DNA of 64,000 bases, taken from assembly GCA_902809935.1 (NCBI GenBank), contig LR778134.1:744001-808000 (forward strand), given 5' to 3'. The position numbers were made by a program, and so were the translations under genes. Under the pieces are notes generated by a model. That model saw nothing but the letters and a program-made list of their open reading frames with translations, was not told the DNA's origin and made no database searches. Source of the stretch: Ruminococcaceae bacterium BL-4 (GTDB lineage Bacteria; Bacillota; Clostridia; Oscillospirales; Acutalibacteraceae). Below are positions 37,388-50,435 of this stretch, one piece after another (the first letter of the stretch is position 1; each line of letters begins with the position of its first letter).

Positions 37388-39340
37388 TTAAGCAAGCAGT
37401 CTGTCTGAGAATACTTCCATCAGAAGGAAGGAATTACAAAAGACAGCAATCATAAGAAAACGGCGACAATCGTCTTTTCTTGTAATGAAAGTTTTTTGGC
37501 AGCACAAAAGCATGATCAGTGGAAGAATCGGCAGGAAATACCGCCCCTGAATTCCCTCGATCCGATCGCTTACGATTGGAGTCCATGTAAAAGCGGCATA
37601 AAAGACCCCAGCAATTACGAGGAGAATGATGATCAAAAATCCCCATTGATAACGAGAAAACTTTTCTGGAAGCTTTTTAAGTTCCTCTTCTGTCCAGAGA
37701 GAGGAGAACAGCAGCAAAGCAAAGAATATAAAAATCCAAAATAAATCAACAGAAACATTCAGCCAACCTAAGGAACTTCCAATCAACCAGTGAACAAAAG
37801 CGGATTTATAATCTATAATTGTGTTAAACAATAGTTGAGATGTTTTTGTTGGATGTAATAAAAGATATCCCAAAGAAAAATGAGCGTTGATGGTCCCTGA
37901 CGCTGATGGCAAGACAGAACCAAAGTTTTTAAAGAGCAGAAATAAAACTGCCAGTACAAATGCTCCAATCTGAAGCGCATAGGCCCAGTGTGGGTTTGCA
38001 AATTTTTCTTTTGGAACGAGAAACGCGAGGGCGCAAACTAAAATGTAGACTTTACAAGGGGCAAGTAAAATAAGCGGAATACAAAAAAGAAGCCACTCTT
38101 TTAAGGAAATGAAGTGAACTTCCTTTTTGCAGGACATTCGAAGCCAGAGCGCAATTACAAGATAAGCCATCGGAAACATTTCCACATCATAAGAGAGACT
38201 GTTCCCTAAATGAAGCACCATTGGAAGAAGCGAGGCAACGATAAAAAAGCCTTTTTTTACGGGAGTTACGGCGATTGCTAATGTACATAAAAGTAAAAAA
38301 AGAAGAGAATTTGCAAATCGTGCCATGTAAAAAACAGTGACGCTATTTAAATGAAGAAGTCGCCCAAGTGTGATCGCGGTTCCGCCCAAAAGGTAGGTAG
38401 GTCCATCCCACGAAATACGGGGAACGTTAACTTCCTTTAAATCAGTTTGAGTCGCTCCTTTTCCGATCTTACTAAAGACATAGGAATAAACAGAACGATC
38501 TGGAGTATGAGAAACCGAAGACAGTAAATCAAAATCTTCCTGCCGCATGGAAATCTCAGCGCTGTTGGCAGGCGAATTCATCATCTGGTCGGAAACGCGG
38601 TAGGCCTGTGTGAAATGTTCCCATTCGTCAGGAGCCGATTGAATGGGCAGAACAAGTTCGTATCCCATAGAAAGCAAAAAAGCGGCGATCAAAAAGATCA
38701 GATGCAGTTTCATATGAGAAAAGGCTAAAAGAAGATAAGTAGCAAGTGCCGCTGTAAAAACAAAGGCAAAGACAAGCGCAAAGCCTTTTTGCAGGGTGCG
38801 GTTATCGACAGAATCCAGATAGCCGACAAGTTGAATATCCGGCTGCCCGCTGCCAGATGTTTTAAGGTAAATTGGGCTTTTTCCTGTTTGATGAACAGTA
38901 ATTCTAAGGCGCAGATTTCCATTTTTTGCGGAAGAATAGGAAAATCCGGACAGAATAATCATGTAAGAACTTCCATTAAGGTCTGAGTAACGGACAGAGT
39001 TTTGTGCAACTGTAGATCCTTGGGAATCGATTGCCTGTACTTCTAGAAAGCCGCGAGGAGTGGAATCCTGATTGAGTAACGATGGGTCAAGGACTTGTCC
39101 ATTGGCAGAAAGGGAACACCATATTCCCACTCGGTGAATCAGAAGGGAGGAAGAACATTCTGTTTCTAAGACCTCTCCGTTATGCGTTGCAGTTAACGAA
39201 CTGGGAGATGTATTTGGAGTTTCGTTGTTACTATAGTCAAATGATTTGCGAAAAAGGTACCAGCCGGTTAAACATAAGATCAGACAAAGAATTCCTGCGC
39301 CAATTATTTTTGGCAGCGCAGAATTGCTTTTTTTTAACAT
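37388..39340 (-). CDS. DUF2142 membrane protein (copy 1), GT-C-like
   Basis: 650 residues from the ATG giving MLKKSNSALPK, 8-9 bases after GGAG; the ATG at 39364 would precede that ribosome site. Same design as the next gene: N-terminal helix, outside domain, multi-helix part with PIQSAPDEWEHFTQAYR, and the late stretch EGIQGRYFLPILPL seen in both copies. It is the first gene of the leftward glycan locus. Function as for its paralogue. Confidence 0.75.
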   Translation of the reverse strand: MLKKSNSALPKIIGAGILCLILCLTGWYLFRKSFDYSNNETPNTSPSSLTATHNGEVLETECSSSLLIHRVGIWCSLSANGQVLDPSLLNQDSTPRGFLEVQAIDSQGSTVAQNSVRYSDLNGSSYMIILSGFSYSSAKNGNLRLRITVHQTGKSPIYLKTSGSGQPDIQLVGYLDSVDNRTLQKGFALVFAFVFTAALATYLLLAFSHMKLHLIFLIAAFLLSMGYELVLPIQSAPDEWEHFTQAYRVSDQMMNSPANSAEISMRQEDFDLLSSVSHTPDRSVYSYVFSKIGKGATQTDLKEVNVPRISWDGPTYLLGGTAITLGRLLHLNSVTVFYMARFANSLLFLLLCTLAIAVTPVKKGFFIVASLLPMVLHLGNSLSYDVEMFPMAYLVIALWLRMSCKKEVHFISLKEWLLFCIPLILLAPCKVYILVCALAFLVPKEKFANPHWAYALQIGAFVLAVLFLLFKNFGSVLPSASGTINAHFSLGYLLLHPTKTSQLLFNTIIDYKSAFVHWLIGSSLGWLNVSVDLFWIFIFFALLLFSSLWTEEELKKLPEKFSRYQWGFLIIILLVIAGVFYAAFTWTPIVSDRIEGIQGRYFLPILPLIMLLCCQKTFITRKDDCRRFLMIAVFCNSFLLMEVFSDRLLA

Positions 39341-39400
39341 TTTCAAATTCTCCTGCTTTTGCATTCTAAAAGGATCTATTTCCTTTATAGCATAAATTTC

Positions 39401-39409
39401 ATTATATCA
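39401..39409 (-). promoter_or_regulatory. Promoter of the glycan locus (extended -10)
   Basis: On the minus strand TGATATAAT, an extended -10, about 60 bases before the first DUF2142 start. The -35 region (TTTTCA) is weak, as is usual with extended -10 boxes. Confidence 0.55.
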
Positions 39410-39507
39410 GATAAATATCTATTTGAAAAGAGGACAAGCCGATGAAAAGCAGAGAGATAAAAGGGAATCCCTTTTTTAGAGAGAAAAAGATTTTCAGTGC
39501 GGAATTG

Positions 39508-39536
39508 TTGAAAAAGGGGTAGGAATCTGCTATAAT
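39508..39536 (+). promoter_or_regulatory. guaB promoter
   Basis: TTGAAA (39508-39513) and TATAAT (39531-39536) with a 17-base spacer and TGC just before the -10. It lies 60 bases before guaB. Confidence 0.8.
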
Positions 39537-39596
39537 TACAAAAATATAAATAAATTGTTTATAAAACAAAAAATAAAAACACGGAGGCAGCAAAAC

Positions 39597-41114
39597 ATGG
39601 CGATCTTTTATGATGAACCTTCCCATACTTTCGACGAATATCTTTTAATTCCCGGATATTCTTCTTCAAAGTGTATTCCGAGCGAAGTGAGTCTTCGTAC
39701 AGCGGTGACAAAGTACCGTAAGGGAGATGGGGAGAAGCCTGCAATCGTCATGAATATCCCCATGGTATCAGCAATTATGCAGTCCGTTTCTGGAGACCGA
39801 CTGGCGGTTGCTCTGGCAAAAGAGGGCGGCATTTCTTTTATTTACGGTTCTCAGTCCATTGAATCCGAAGCAGCAATGGTTGCACGGGTAAAAGCGTATA
39901 AAGCGGGATTTGTGATCAGCGATTCCAATATCAAGCCGGACAAAACCCTTTCGGATATTCTGGAGCTGAAGAAAAAGACAGGACATTCCACGGTAGCGGT
40001 TACTTCTGACGGAACTGCCAATGGCAAGCTTTTGGGGATCGTTTCGAGCCGTGACTATCGCTTGAGCCGCATGAGCCTTGATATTAAGGTGAGCGACTTT
40101 ATGACACCGATTGAAAAGATTATTTCTGCTCCAAAGGGCGCAACTCTTTCGGAGTGCAATGATATCATTTGGGATCATAAGCTCAATTCTCTGCCGGTAA
40201 TTGATGATGACGGTCGTTTGTGCTATATGGTTTTTCGCAAAGACTATTCGGAACATAAGGAAAATGTCAACGAGCTGTTGGATGAGAAAAAGCGTTATGT
40301 AGTCGGTGCCGGAATCAATACCAGAGATTATAAAGAGCGAATTCCAGCACTTTTGGAAGCCGGAGCGGATATCTTTTGTATCGATTCTTCCGAAGGTTTC
40401 TCCGAATGGCAGAAGATGACCATTGAATGGGTGCGCGAAAATTATGGAGACAGCGTCAAGATCGGCGCTGGAAATGTAGTCGATAAAGACGGATTTCGTT
40501 TCCTAGCGGAATGTGGAGCGGACTTTGTGAAGATCGGAATCGGCGGTGGGTCTATTTGTATCACCCGTGAAACAAAGGGGATTGGCCGCGGGCAGGCAAC
40601 AGCGGTTATCGAAGTTGCAAAGGCACGGGATGAATATTACCGTGAAACCGGCGTTTATGTCCCGATTTGTTCCGACGGTGGAATCGTTTATGATCATCAT
40701 ATTACTTTGGCGCTTGCGATGGGCGCTGATTTTGTGATGTTGGGACGTTATTTCTCCCGCTTTGATGAATCCCCGACCAATAAAGTGAACGTAAATGGAA
40801 CTTATATGAAAGAGTATTGGGGCGAAGGCAGCAATCGTGCCCGCAACTGGCAGCGGTATGACCTTGGCGGTGACAAAAAGCTTTCATTTGAAGAAGGCGT
40901 TGATTCTTATGTCGCTTATGCTGGCCCGCTCAAGGATAACGTGGCGACAACGCTTAGCAAAGTGAAGTCTACAATGTGCAACTGCGGTGCATTGACGATT
41001 CCGGAATTGCAGGAGAAAGCAAAGCTGACACTTGTTTCTGCAACCAGTATCGTAGAGGGCGGCGCTCACGATGTTATTTTGAAAGACCAGACCAATATTA
41101 ATCACCAGAGATAA
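39597..41114 (+). CDS. guaB: IMP dehydrogenase, T. foetus-type
   Basis: Converts IMP to XMP, the committed step to GMP. 505 residues from the ATG after ACGGAGG. It has a TIM barrel with two CBS domains inserted (about 105-225). The catalytic loop is [11 protein letters not shown] with Cys321, rather than the usual IGPGSICTTR. NAD-site Asp263 (CIDSSEGF), Asp360 and the flap RNWQRYD (Arg420-Tyr421) are present. From memory these sit two residues after Cys319, Asp261, Asp358 and Arg418-Tyr419 of Tritrichomonas foetus IMPDH, whose sequence it resembles closely. Confidence 0.93.
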   Translation: MAIFYDEPSHTFDEYLLIPGYSSSKCIPSEVSLRTAVTKYRKGDGEKPAIVMNIPMVSAIMQSVSGDRLAVALAKEGGISFIYGSQSIESEAAMVARVKAYKAGFVISDSNIKPDKTLSDILELKKKTGHSTVAVTSDGTANGKLLGIVSSRDYRLSRMSLDIKVSDFMTPIEKIISAPKGATLSECNDIIWDHKLNSLPVIDDDGRLCYMVFRKDYSEHKENVNELLDEKKRYVVGAGINTRDYKERIPALLEAGADIFCIDSSEGFSEWQKMTIEWVRENYGDSVKIGAGNVVDKDGFRFLAECGADFVKIGIGGGSICITRETKGIGRGQATAVIEVAKARDEYYRETGVYVPICSDGGIVYDHHITLALAMGADFVMLGRYFSRFDESPTNKVNVNGTYMKEYWGEGSNRARNWQRYDLGGDKKLSFEEGVDSYVAYAGPLKDNVATTLSKVKSTMCNCGALTIPELQEKAKLTLVSATSIVEGGAHDVILKDQTNINHQR

Positions 41115-41127
41115 TCAATAAAAAATG

Positions 41128-41168
41128 ACGGCCCCTGTACGAAAGAAATTTTGACAGGAGCCGTTTTT
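41128..41168 (+). terminator. Terminator after guaB
   Basis: ACGGCCCCTGT pairs with ACAGGAGCCGT (one mismatch), then TTTTTAT. It separates guaB from the transporter gene. Confidence 0.8.
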
Positions 41169-41194
41169 ATAAAAGAAAAACCGAGGGGAACTTT

Positions 41195-42436
41195 ATGAGC
41201 AAGTGCTGTTTGCAAAAGAAAGCTCCGAAAGAAAAAAATTATGCACCGGCGTTTTTTGGAGCTTATTTTATTTATTATAGTGCATATGTGCTTTTTGCCT
41301 CCTATTTAGTTTCGTATCTTTCTCAGCGAGGCTTTTCTGCGGTAATCTGCGGCTTGATTACCAGTTTGACTTTAGTTGCTAATGTGGTGATGCAGCCGAT
41401 CTCCGGATATTTAACCGATACATTTTTGTCGGTCAGGGATTACCTCATCCTTTCCTGCATAGGCTTGATCGTGCTCTGTATTTGCAACATGGCATTTGGC
41501 GGACAGGAGCTTGTCTGTTTTGTCTTAATTGTTTTTTCTGCAGGATTTGCTTATCCGTTTGGCCAACTGATGGACGCGTGGGTCAATATTGTCAGCCATT
41601 TTCCGGGGACGAATCTTGTTTATAGCAGGGTGCGTGCGTTCGGTTCGATTGGATATGCATTAGCCGCGACTGTGATGGGCGCTTATTTTTCTGCTTTTGG
41701 ATATGGCTATTATTTTTTGCTGCAGGCAATCATCTTTGCATGCTTGATTTTCTTTTTGCGCGAACTTCCCAAGTTAAAGCCTGATAACCGAGCGGAGGAA
41801 AAATCCGAGGACGAGGGAGCTGCTCTGGGATTCTTTGAGTCTTTTCGCGTTTCCATGAAAAATTCGCGCTATCGAGCTTGCCTTATTATTTTTAGTCTCT
41901 ATTGGCTCAGTCATCGGCCAGTGGGCAGCTATCTTGCTTTATTCTGCGGGGAACGCGGCGGAACAGATCAAATGTTTGGATGGATTTGCGGAACTGGTGC
42001 GGTAACAGAATTTGTGGTTTTGCTTTGGATTGCGCGCTCACGGGACCTGATCACTTTAAAACAAGGAACTATTATGACCTTTTTTATTAATCTGGGTCGG
42101 CCGGTTTTGTTTTTACTGCCTGGAATTGTTCCGCTTTTTCTGGGACAAATCGTACAGTCGGTAAGCTTTGGCCTTTTTTATACAATCAGTGTAGAGTGCT
42201 TCTCCAGAGCGGCAGACCCTCATATCCGCAGTTTTTCCATTTCAGTAGGATTGACGGTGGTTACCGTTATTGGTACCGTTACGGCGAACCTTTTGGGCGG
42301 ATTTTTATTTGATAAGTTTGGTTCTATTGGAAATACGATCATGAGTTTAGGAGTTTCCTGTATTGCACTGCTTTGCTTTTTAAAATATAAAAAAGTTTTG
42401 TTTGATACTCAAAAAGAGACACAAACAGAGCAGTAA
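41195..42436 (+). CDS. MFS transporter, LacY/nucleoside-like
   Basis: 413 residues with about 12 membrane helices in two halves joined by a charged loop near residue 205 (PDNRAEEKSEDEG). SRVRAFGSIGYALAATVMG is typical of the oligosaccharide:H+ symporter and PPP-type branch of the major facilitator superfamily. Substrate unknown. It lies between guaB and a tRNA cluster, with its own ribosome site (GAGGGG) but no evident promoter beyond guaB read-through. Confidence 0.8.
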   Translation: MSKCCLQKKAPKEKNYAPAFFGAYFIYYSAYVLFASYLVSYLSQRGFSAVICGLITSLTLVANVVMQPISGYLTDTFLSVRDYLILSCIGLIVLCICNMAFGGQELVCFVLIVFSAGFAYPFGQLMDAWVNIVSHFPGTNLVYSRVRAFGSIGYALAATVMGAYFSAFGYGYYFLLQAIIFACLIFFLRELPKLKPDNRAEEKSEDEGAALGFFESFRVSMKNSRYRACLIIFSLYWLSHRPVGSYLALFCGERGGTDQMFGWICGTGAVTEFVVLLWIARSRDLITLKQGTIMTFFINLGRPVLFLLPGIVPLFLGQIVQSVSFGLFYTISVECFSRAADPHIRSFSISVGLTVVTVIGTVTANLLGGFLFDKFGSIGNTIMSLGVSCIALLCFLKYKKVLFDTQKETQTEQ

Positions 42437-42513
42437 AGCTGCAAGATAAGCCATTTTATACGACTATTTTACCGAAAACTAAAAAATTCCAAAATTTATT
42501 TTGCAAAAATCCA

Positions 42514-42543
42514 TTGACAAAGCTTTCGTTTCTGTATTATAAT
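42514..42543 (+). promoter_or_regulatory. tRNA cluster promoter
   Basis: TTGACA (42514-42519) and TATAAT (42538-42543) with an 18-base spacer, 45 bases before the first tRNA. Confidence 0.88.
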
Positions 42544-42587
42544 AATTAACGCTTCACTGTGTGCTGTGAGCAGATGGTGGACAAAAT

Positions 42588-42664
42588 GGCGGCATAGCTC
42601 AGCTGGCTAGAGCATTCGGTTCATACCCGAAGTGTCATAGGTTCAAATCCTATTGCCGCTACCA
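42588..42664 (+). tRNA. tRNA-Met (CAT), elongator type
   Basis: 77 bases with an encoded CCA. The acceptor GGCGGCA pairs with TGCCGCT, and the anticodon loop holds CAT. The first pair is G-T rather than the C-A mismatch of initiator tRNA, and the arms resemble Bacillus elongator tRNA-Met. A lysidine-modified tRNA-Ile2 cannot be wholly excluded. Confidence 0.93.
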
Positions 42665-42692
42665 ATTATCGGAGGGCTTCTCCGATCAATTT

Positions 42693-42767
42693 GGCCCGGT
42701 GGTCAAGCGGTTAAGACACCGCCCTTTCACGGCGGCTTCATGAGTTCGAATCTCATCCGGGTCACCA
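42693..42767 (+). tRNA. tRNA-Glu (TTC)
   Basis: 75 bases with CCA. The acceptor GGCCCGG pairs with CCGGGTC; the anticodon loop CTTTCAC holds TTC; the T loop is TTCGAAT. Confidence 0.95.
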
Positions 42768-42792
42768 TTTTTCTTATTTTTTTCGCGTATGT

Positions 42793-42869
42793 GGACGCGT
42801 AGCTCAGCTGGTTAGAGCGTTCGCCTCACACGCGAGAGGTCAAGGGTTCGAGTCCCTTCGTGTCCACCA
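42793..42869 (+). tRNA. tRNA-Val (CAC)
   Basis: 77 bases with CCA. The acceptor GGACGCG pairs with CGTGTCC; the anticodon loop CTCACAC holds CAC; the T loop is TTCGAGT. Confidence 0.94.
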
Positions 42870-42893
42870 AACCCAGCGGCTTTTGCCGCGCTG

Positions 42894-42920
42894 AAAACCG
42901 CTCTCGCAGCGGTTTTTTTA
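42894..42920 (+). terminator. Terminator of the tRNA cluster
   Basis: AAAACCGCT-ctcgc-AGCGGTTTTTTT. A second small stem (CAGCGGC/GCCGCGCTG) lies immediately before it. Confidence 0.88.
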
Positions 42921-42953
42921 GTATTTTGAAAGTTTCCGGGAGGTTTCTAAGCC

Positions 42954-43496
42954 ATGAAAAAATTATCTGTTATTGCCGTTGCAGCAGCGCTCATGTTCAG
43001 CCTTACCGCCTGCGGAGAGGGCGATATCGCCGCTTCTTCCCAAACAGCTTCTTCAGAGACTGTCTCTTCTGCGGTCGTTTCCACGGTTTCAGTTGATGCC
43101 GGAAAATACGAAAATACGCTTTCGGGTTTGTGCAATTATATGATTGACAGCGGAATTGTTGTACAGGAAGAAGGACAGCCCGAAGAAATGCAGGCTTCTT
43201 TTATTGGAGCAAAATCCGGTCTGCGGTACGTGTTCAGCAAAGATCCTGCAAAAGATGAAAAGAATTTATCTGTTGAGTTCTATGAATACGACCTTAACAA
43301 TCTTTCTGATGAAGCTAAGACCTGCCTTAAAAGTGCAAAAGAGAACGGAACCGTTCCGGTCTTTAATGACAATGTAGAGGCAGTCCTTAGCAAAAACGGA
43401 AAATATCTGATGATTTATCATGACTCTGTATCCAATGACGATCATCAGCAGATGGAACAGGCAGCAACACAGGAATTTGAAAATTTTAAAGCGTAA
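42954..43496 (+). CDS. Secreted lipoprotein of unknown function
   Basis: 180 residues. Signal peptide with a lipobox: KKLSVIAVAAALMFSLTAC, so Cys20 should be lipid-anchored to the outer face of the membrane. A Ser/Thr-rich linker follows (about 25-48), then an acidic soluble domain of about 130 residues with no motif I recognise. GGGAGG precedes the ATG. It follows the tRNA terminator and converges on sleB. Confidence 0.78.
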   Translation: MKKLSVIAVAAALMFSLTACGEGDIAASSQTASSETVSSAVVSTVSVDAGKYENTLSGLCNYMIDSGIVVQEEGQPEEMQASFIGAKSGLRYVFSKDPAKDEKNLSVEFYEYDLNNLSDEAKTCLKSAKENGTVPVFNDNVEAVLSKNGKYLMIYHDSVSNDDHQQMEQAATQEFENFKA

Positions 43497-43532
43497 ATTG
43501 GATCTATTAATAACACTCAATTAAAGATCAGC

Positions 43533-43579
43533 TTGAGAGGCTTTTTGTGATTCTTCACGAAAGAGCCTCTTGTTTTTTG
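43533..43579. terminator. Convergent terminator, lipoprotein / sleB
   Basis: GAGAGGCTTTTTGTGA pairs with TCACGAAAGAGCCTCT, then TTTTTT. It lies between the stops of two convergent genes. Confidence 0.8.
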
Positions 43580-43638
43580 ATAAAAGCATAATTTTAAAGA
43601 AACAAAAAGATAAATTAGAATCTTCTTATACTTAAAGA

Positions 43639-44334
43639 TTAAGAGCAGAATCGGTGGTCGCCAATAATTGTAATGATCGGACGCGAAAAAATCCACTGAC
43701 TAGTACTCTTTTTGGGGTTATAATAATAAATGGCACCGCCGGAAGGATCCCAACCGTTGATTGCATCTCGAGCAGCACGATAAGCAGAATCAGAAACCGG
43801 GGCATCAATTTGGCCGTCGTTTAAACAGCTGAAAGCGCCCGGCTGGTAAATAACACCAGCAAGCGTATTAGGAAAGCTGGGGTGCTCAATTCGATTTAAG
43901 ATGACAGCTCCTACAGCGACTTGCCCTTCATAAGATTCGCCGCGTGATTCTGCGGAAATAACTTTTGCGAGAAGAGCAACATCATTGCTCGAATATCCGC
44001 CGGCAGCACCCGTATTTGCAGCTTGACCGCCTCCGCCGATGCCCATGGCGTTTAACGTGTTTTTACCTGCAATACCGTCTGCAGTAAGGCCGTTGATTTT
44101 TTGAAATTTGATCACTGCATTTTTCGTATTGCTGCCATAAATGCCATCAACATTTCCGGAGTAAAACCCTTGATTCTGCAATACAGTTTGAATTTTTACG
44201 ACTTCATCTCCGCGGCTGCCTTGCTGAGAAAGTACCGCTGTTGTACCGCTGTGTCCAATCAAAAGCGTGATTGCCAGCAAGTTTACAAGCAAAACAACAA
44301 GCAGCCTCCAAAAAAACATACCATATCCTTTCAT
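43639..44334 (-). CDS. sleB: Spore cortex-lytic enzyme SleB-like hydrolase
   Basis: 231 residues from the ATG giving MKGYGMFFWRL, 9 bases after AAGG; an upstream ATG (44382) lacks a site. An N-terminal signal/anchor helix is followed by a peptidoglycan-binding domain (GDEVVKIQTVLQNQGFYSG, YGSNTKNAVIKFQ) and a Gly-rich linker. The catalytic domain is of the Hydrolase_2 type (LAKVISAESRGESYEGQVAV, Glu as catalytic acid). SleB lytic transglycosylase degrades spore cortex on germination, so the organism probably sporulates. The partner ypeB is not seen. A general wall hydrolase is possible. Confidence 0.85.
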   Translation of the reverse strand: MKGYGMFFWRLLVVLLVNLLAITLLIGHSGTTAVLSQQGSRGDEVVKIQTVLQNQGFYSGNVDGIYGSNTKNAVIKFQKINGLTADGIAGKNTLNAMGIGGGGQAANTGAAGGYSSNDVALLAKVISAESRGESYEGQVAVGAVILNRIEHPSFPNTLAGVIYQPGAFSCLNDGQIDAPVSDSAYRAARDAINGWDPSGGAIYYYNPKKSTSQWIFSRPIITIIGDHRFCS

Positions 44335-44682
44335 TTTTCCAAACCTTCTTTCTAAAAGAAAGAATGCCCCAAAACGAATCATGAAATACTGGAAATAAGA
44401 ACCCTCTTAAAAAAAATTAAAAAAGGTGAAAAAAGGGGTTGACAAAAGGAAGTAGGTTTGGTATTATAGTAAAGCTGACTCGCGAGAAACGAGCGGCGCA
44501 GGACCTTGAAAATTAAACAACGAAAAGAGACAAAGGGACCCGTAAAGATTCCGAGAGGGATTGGAACGGAACGAGAAGAAAAACTCGTAAAAAACGGACA
44601 AAAAGAAAACACGCAAGTGTTTTGAAATGAGCTATAAGAAAGCTCTGAAATAGATTAGAGCGCGTAAGCGTTTTGATAAAAT
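44335..44682 (+). promoter_or_regulatory. rrn promoter and 16S leader region
   Basis: No gene in these 348 bases. The rRNA promoter has an A-rich upstream element (44408-44434), TTGACA (44439-44444) and TATTAT (44462-44467) with a 17-base spacer. The leader contains 44501-44522, which pairs with 46277-46297 beyond the 16S gene to form the RNase III processing stem. Confidence 0.85.
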
Positions 44683-46213
<1,531 letters not shown>

Positions 46214-46276
46214 TGGAGAACAGTTAAATGGAAGCATTTAACGACATTCCAAGGTCAGGTTTCCTGAGTCTCTAAT

Positions 46277-46297
46277 CGTTGTTTAATTTTGAAGGCC
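46277..46297 (+). other. 16S processing stem, right arm
   Basis: CGTTGTTTAATTTTGAAGGCC is nearly complementary to 44501-44522 before the 16S gene. The two arms close the 16S precursor for RNase III. Confidence 0.75.
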
Positions 46298-46344
46298 TTG
46301 CAAAAGGACTTCAGTTAGGTGGAAGGGTAACAGCCACCAGTTAT

Positions 46345-46420
46345 GGGGGTATAGCTCAGCTGGGAGAGCGCCTGCTTTGCAAGCAGGAGGTCAACGGTTC
46401 GATCCCGTTTATCTCCACCA
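46345..46420 (+). tRNA. tRNA-Ala (TGC)
   Basis: 76 bases with CCA in the 16S-23S spacer. The acceptor GGGGGTA pairs with TATCTCC, and the anticodon loop TTTGCAA holds TGC. Confidence 0.96.
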
Positions 46421-46484
46421 AGGCTCCAAAAGGGAGTCGAAATAAAAAGATGGGCAGACGGTGAGAGCCGGAAGCCGGAAACAT

Positions 46485-46561
<77 letters not shown>

Positions 46562-46579
46562 GCACCGAAAGGTGCAAGT

Positions 46580-46611
46580 TGTACATTGAAAACTGAATAA
46601 AGAAGTAGAAG
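46580..46611 (+). other. 23S processing stem, left arm
   Basis: Begins GTACATTGAAAACTGAATAA and ends AGAAGTAGAAG. It is largely complementary to 49589-49620 beyond the 23S gene, forming the 23S precursor stem. Confidence 0.75.
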
Positions 46612-46726
46612 CAGATATTGAACGCAACAATGAGTAAAATCATTGTTAGAAATTATTATCAAATCTACAATTTCATTAAGCGGTGATGAGAAATCATCAC
46701 CTGCTGAGAACCAAAGAAGAACACAT

Positions 46727-49558
<2,832 letters not shown>

Positions 49559-49629
49559 TAACCTTCTTTGGTTCGCGCTCTTTCTCTCTTCTACTTACCT
49601 TTATTCAGTTTTCAGTGTACAAAATGTAG

Positions 49630-49661
49630 AAGTCGCCCTTGAATTTGGGCGGCTTTTTTTA
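49630..49661 (+). terminator. Terminator of the 16S-23S operon
   Basis: AGTCGCCC pairs with GGGCGGCT, followed by seven T. It lies right after the right arm of the 23S processing stem (49589-49620), so rRNA transcription ends here without a 5S gene. Confidence 0.88.
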
Positions 49662-49804
49662 TTTTTAATTATATGTCTTATTTTGATCTCATTTTACCCG
49701 CCTTGAAAAAAGATCTTATTTTTGTTATGATATGAATTAAGATTTTGCAGGAAAGTTTATAATGTTTTTTAAATAAGATGATAAATAAAAGGAGAAGCTT
49801 TTGT

Positions 49805-50371
49805 ATGAAAAATACAAAGAAAACCGTTTTTGTTACAGTGGTTTTATTGGCACTGGTATGCTTTGGTTTTTGGTATGATCAGCTTCCAAAATCGTCAGAG
49901 GCCGCAGTGTTTAAAGCTTCTAGTAAAGTAAATCCTGATTTTCAGGTAGAGACAATTTTAAAATCCGCGCCCACAGAGATCGGGAATTTGACTTTTTATG
50001 AAAATCAGTCTGGGACAGTTTCAGTAGCATTAACGAGTCCGGTTTTTTCAGGATATCATACTGATTATCAGGCGGGGACTTTGCAGTTGACTTCTTCCGG
50101 AAAATCGGATCGTTATGCCTCTTTTTATACGGTTGCTTTTTCTTCTGCTAGTGGAAAAAAGCAATGGATTTCTTATGCGATTCTTTATGATCGTGCAATA
50201 CAGCGCATTTCTTCCGGAACGGGAGGGCCTGATTATACGATTGCAGCATTAAAAGGAAAATCTGTGAGGGTCGCTTATCTTGCTTGGGAAGGCAATGATC
50301 AGTTGCCGACGGACGGCCCTTATTTTTATACGGCGGGTGGAGCCTGCTTTAATAATCCTACAGAAGCATAG
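49805..50371 (+). CDS. Unknown secreted or anchored protein
   Basis: 188 residues from the ATG giving MKNTKKTVFVTVV, 9-10 bases after AAAGGAG; an upstream ATG (49778) has no site. One N-terminal helix (about 7-24) acts as signal or anchor. The rest is a soluble domain of strand-like segments (TVSVALTSPVFSGYHTDY, ASFYTVAFSSASGKKQWISY). No cysteine lipobox. I do not recognise the family. It is the first gene of the block between 23S and 5S. Confidence 0.65.
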   Translation: MKNTKKTVFVTVVLLALVCFGFWYDQLPKSSEAAVFKASSKVNPDFQVETILKSAPTEIGNLTFYENQSGTVSVALTSPVFSGYHTDYQAGTLQLTSSGKSDRYASFYTVAFSSASGKKQWISYAILYDRAIQRISSGTGGPDYTIAALKGKSVRVAYLAWEGNDQLPTDGPYFYTAGGACFNNPTEA

Positions 50372-50435
50372 GCGTATTTTTGGATGGAAAATTGACAAAT
50401 TAAAGATGAAATTTTCCAATAAGAGGAGAATTTTT

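Noticed and set aside
42588-42664. Initiator tRNA-fMet
   Set aside because: The first acceptor pair is G-T, not the unpaired C-A of initiators.
49778-49804. Earlier start (MINKRRSFC) for the unknown protein after 23S
   Set aside because: The ribosome site AAAGGAG lies after this ATG and fits the start at 49805.
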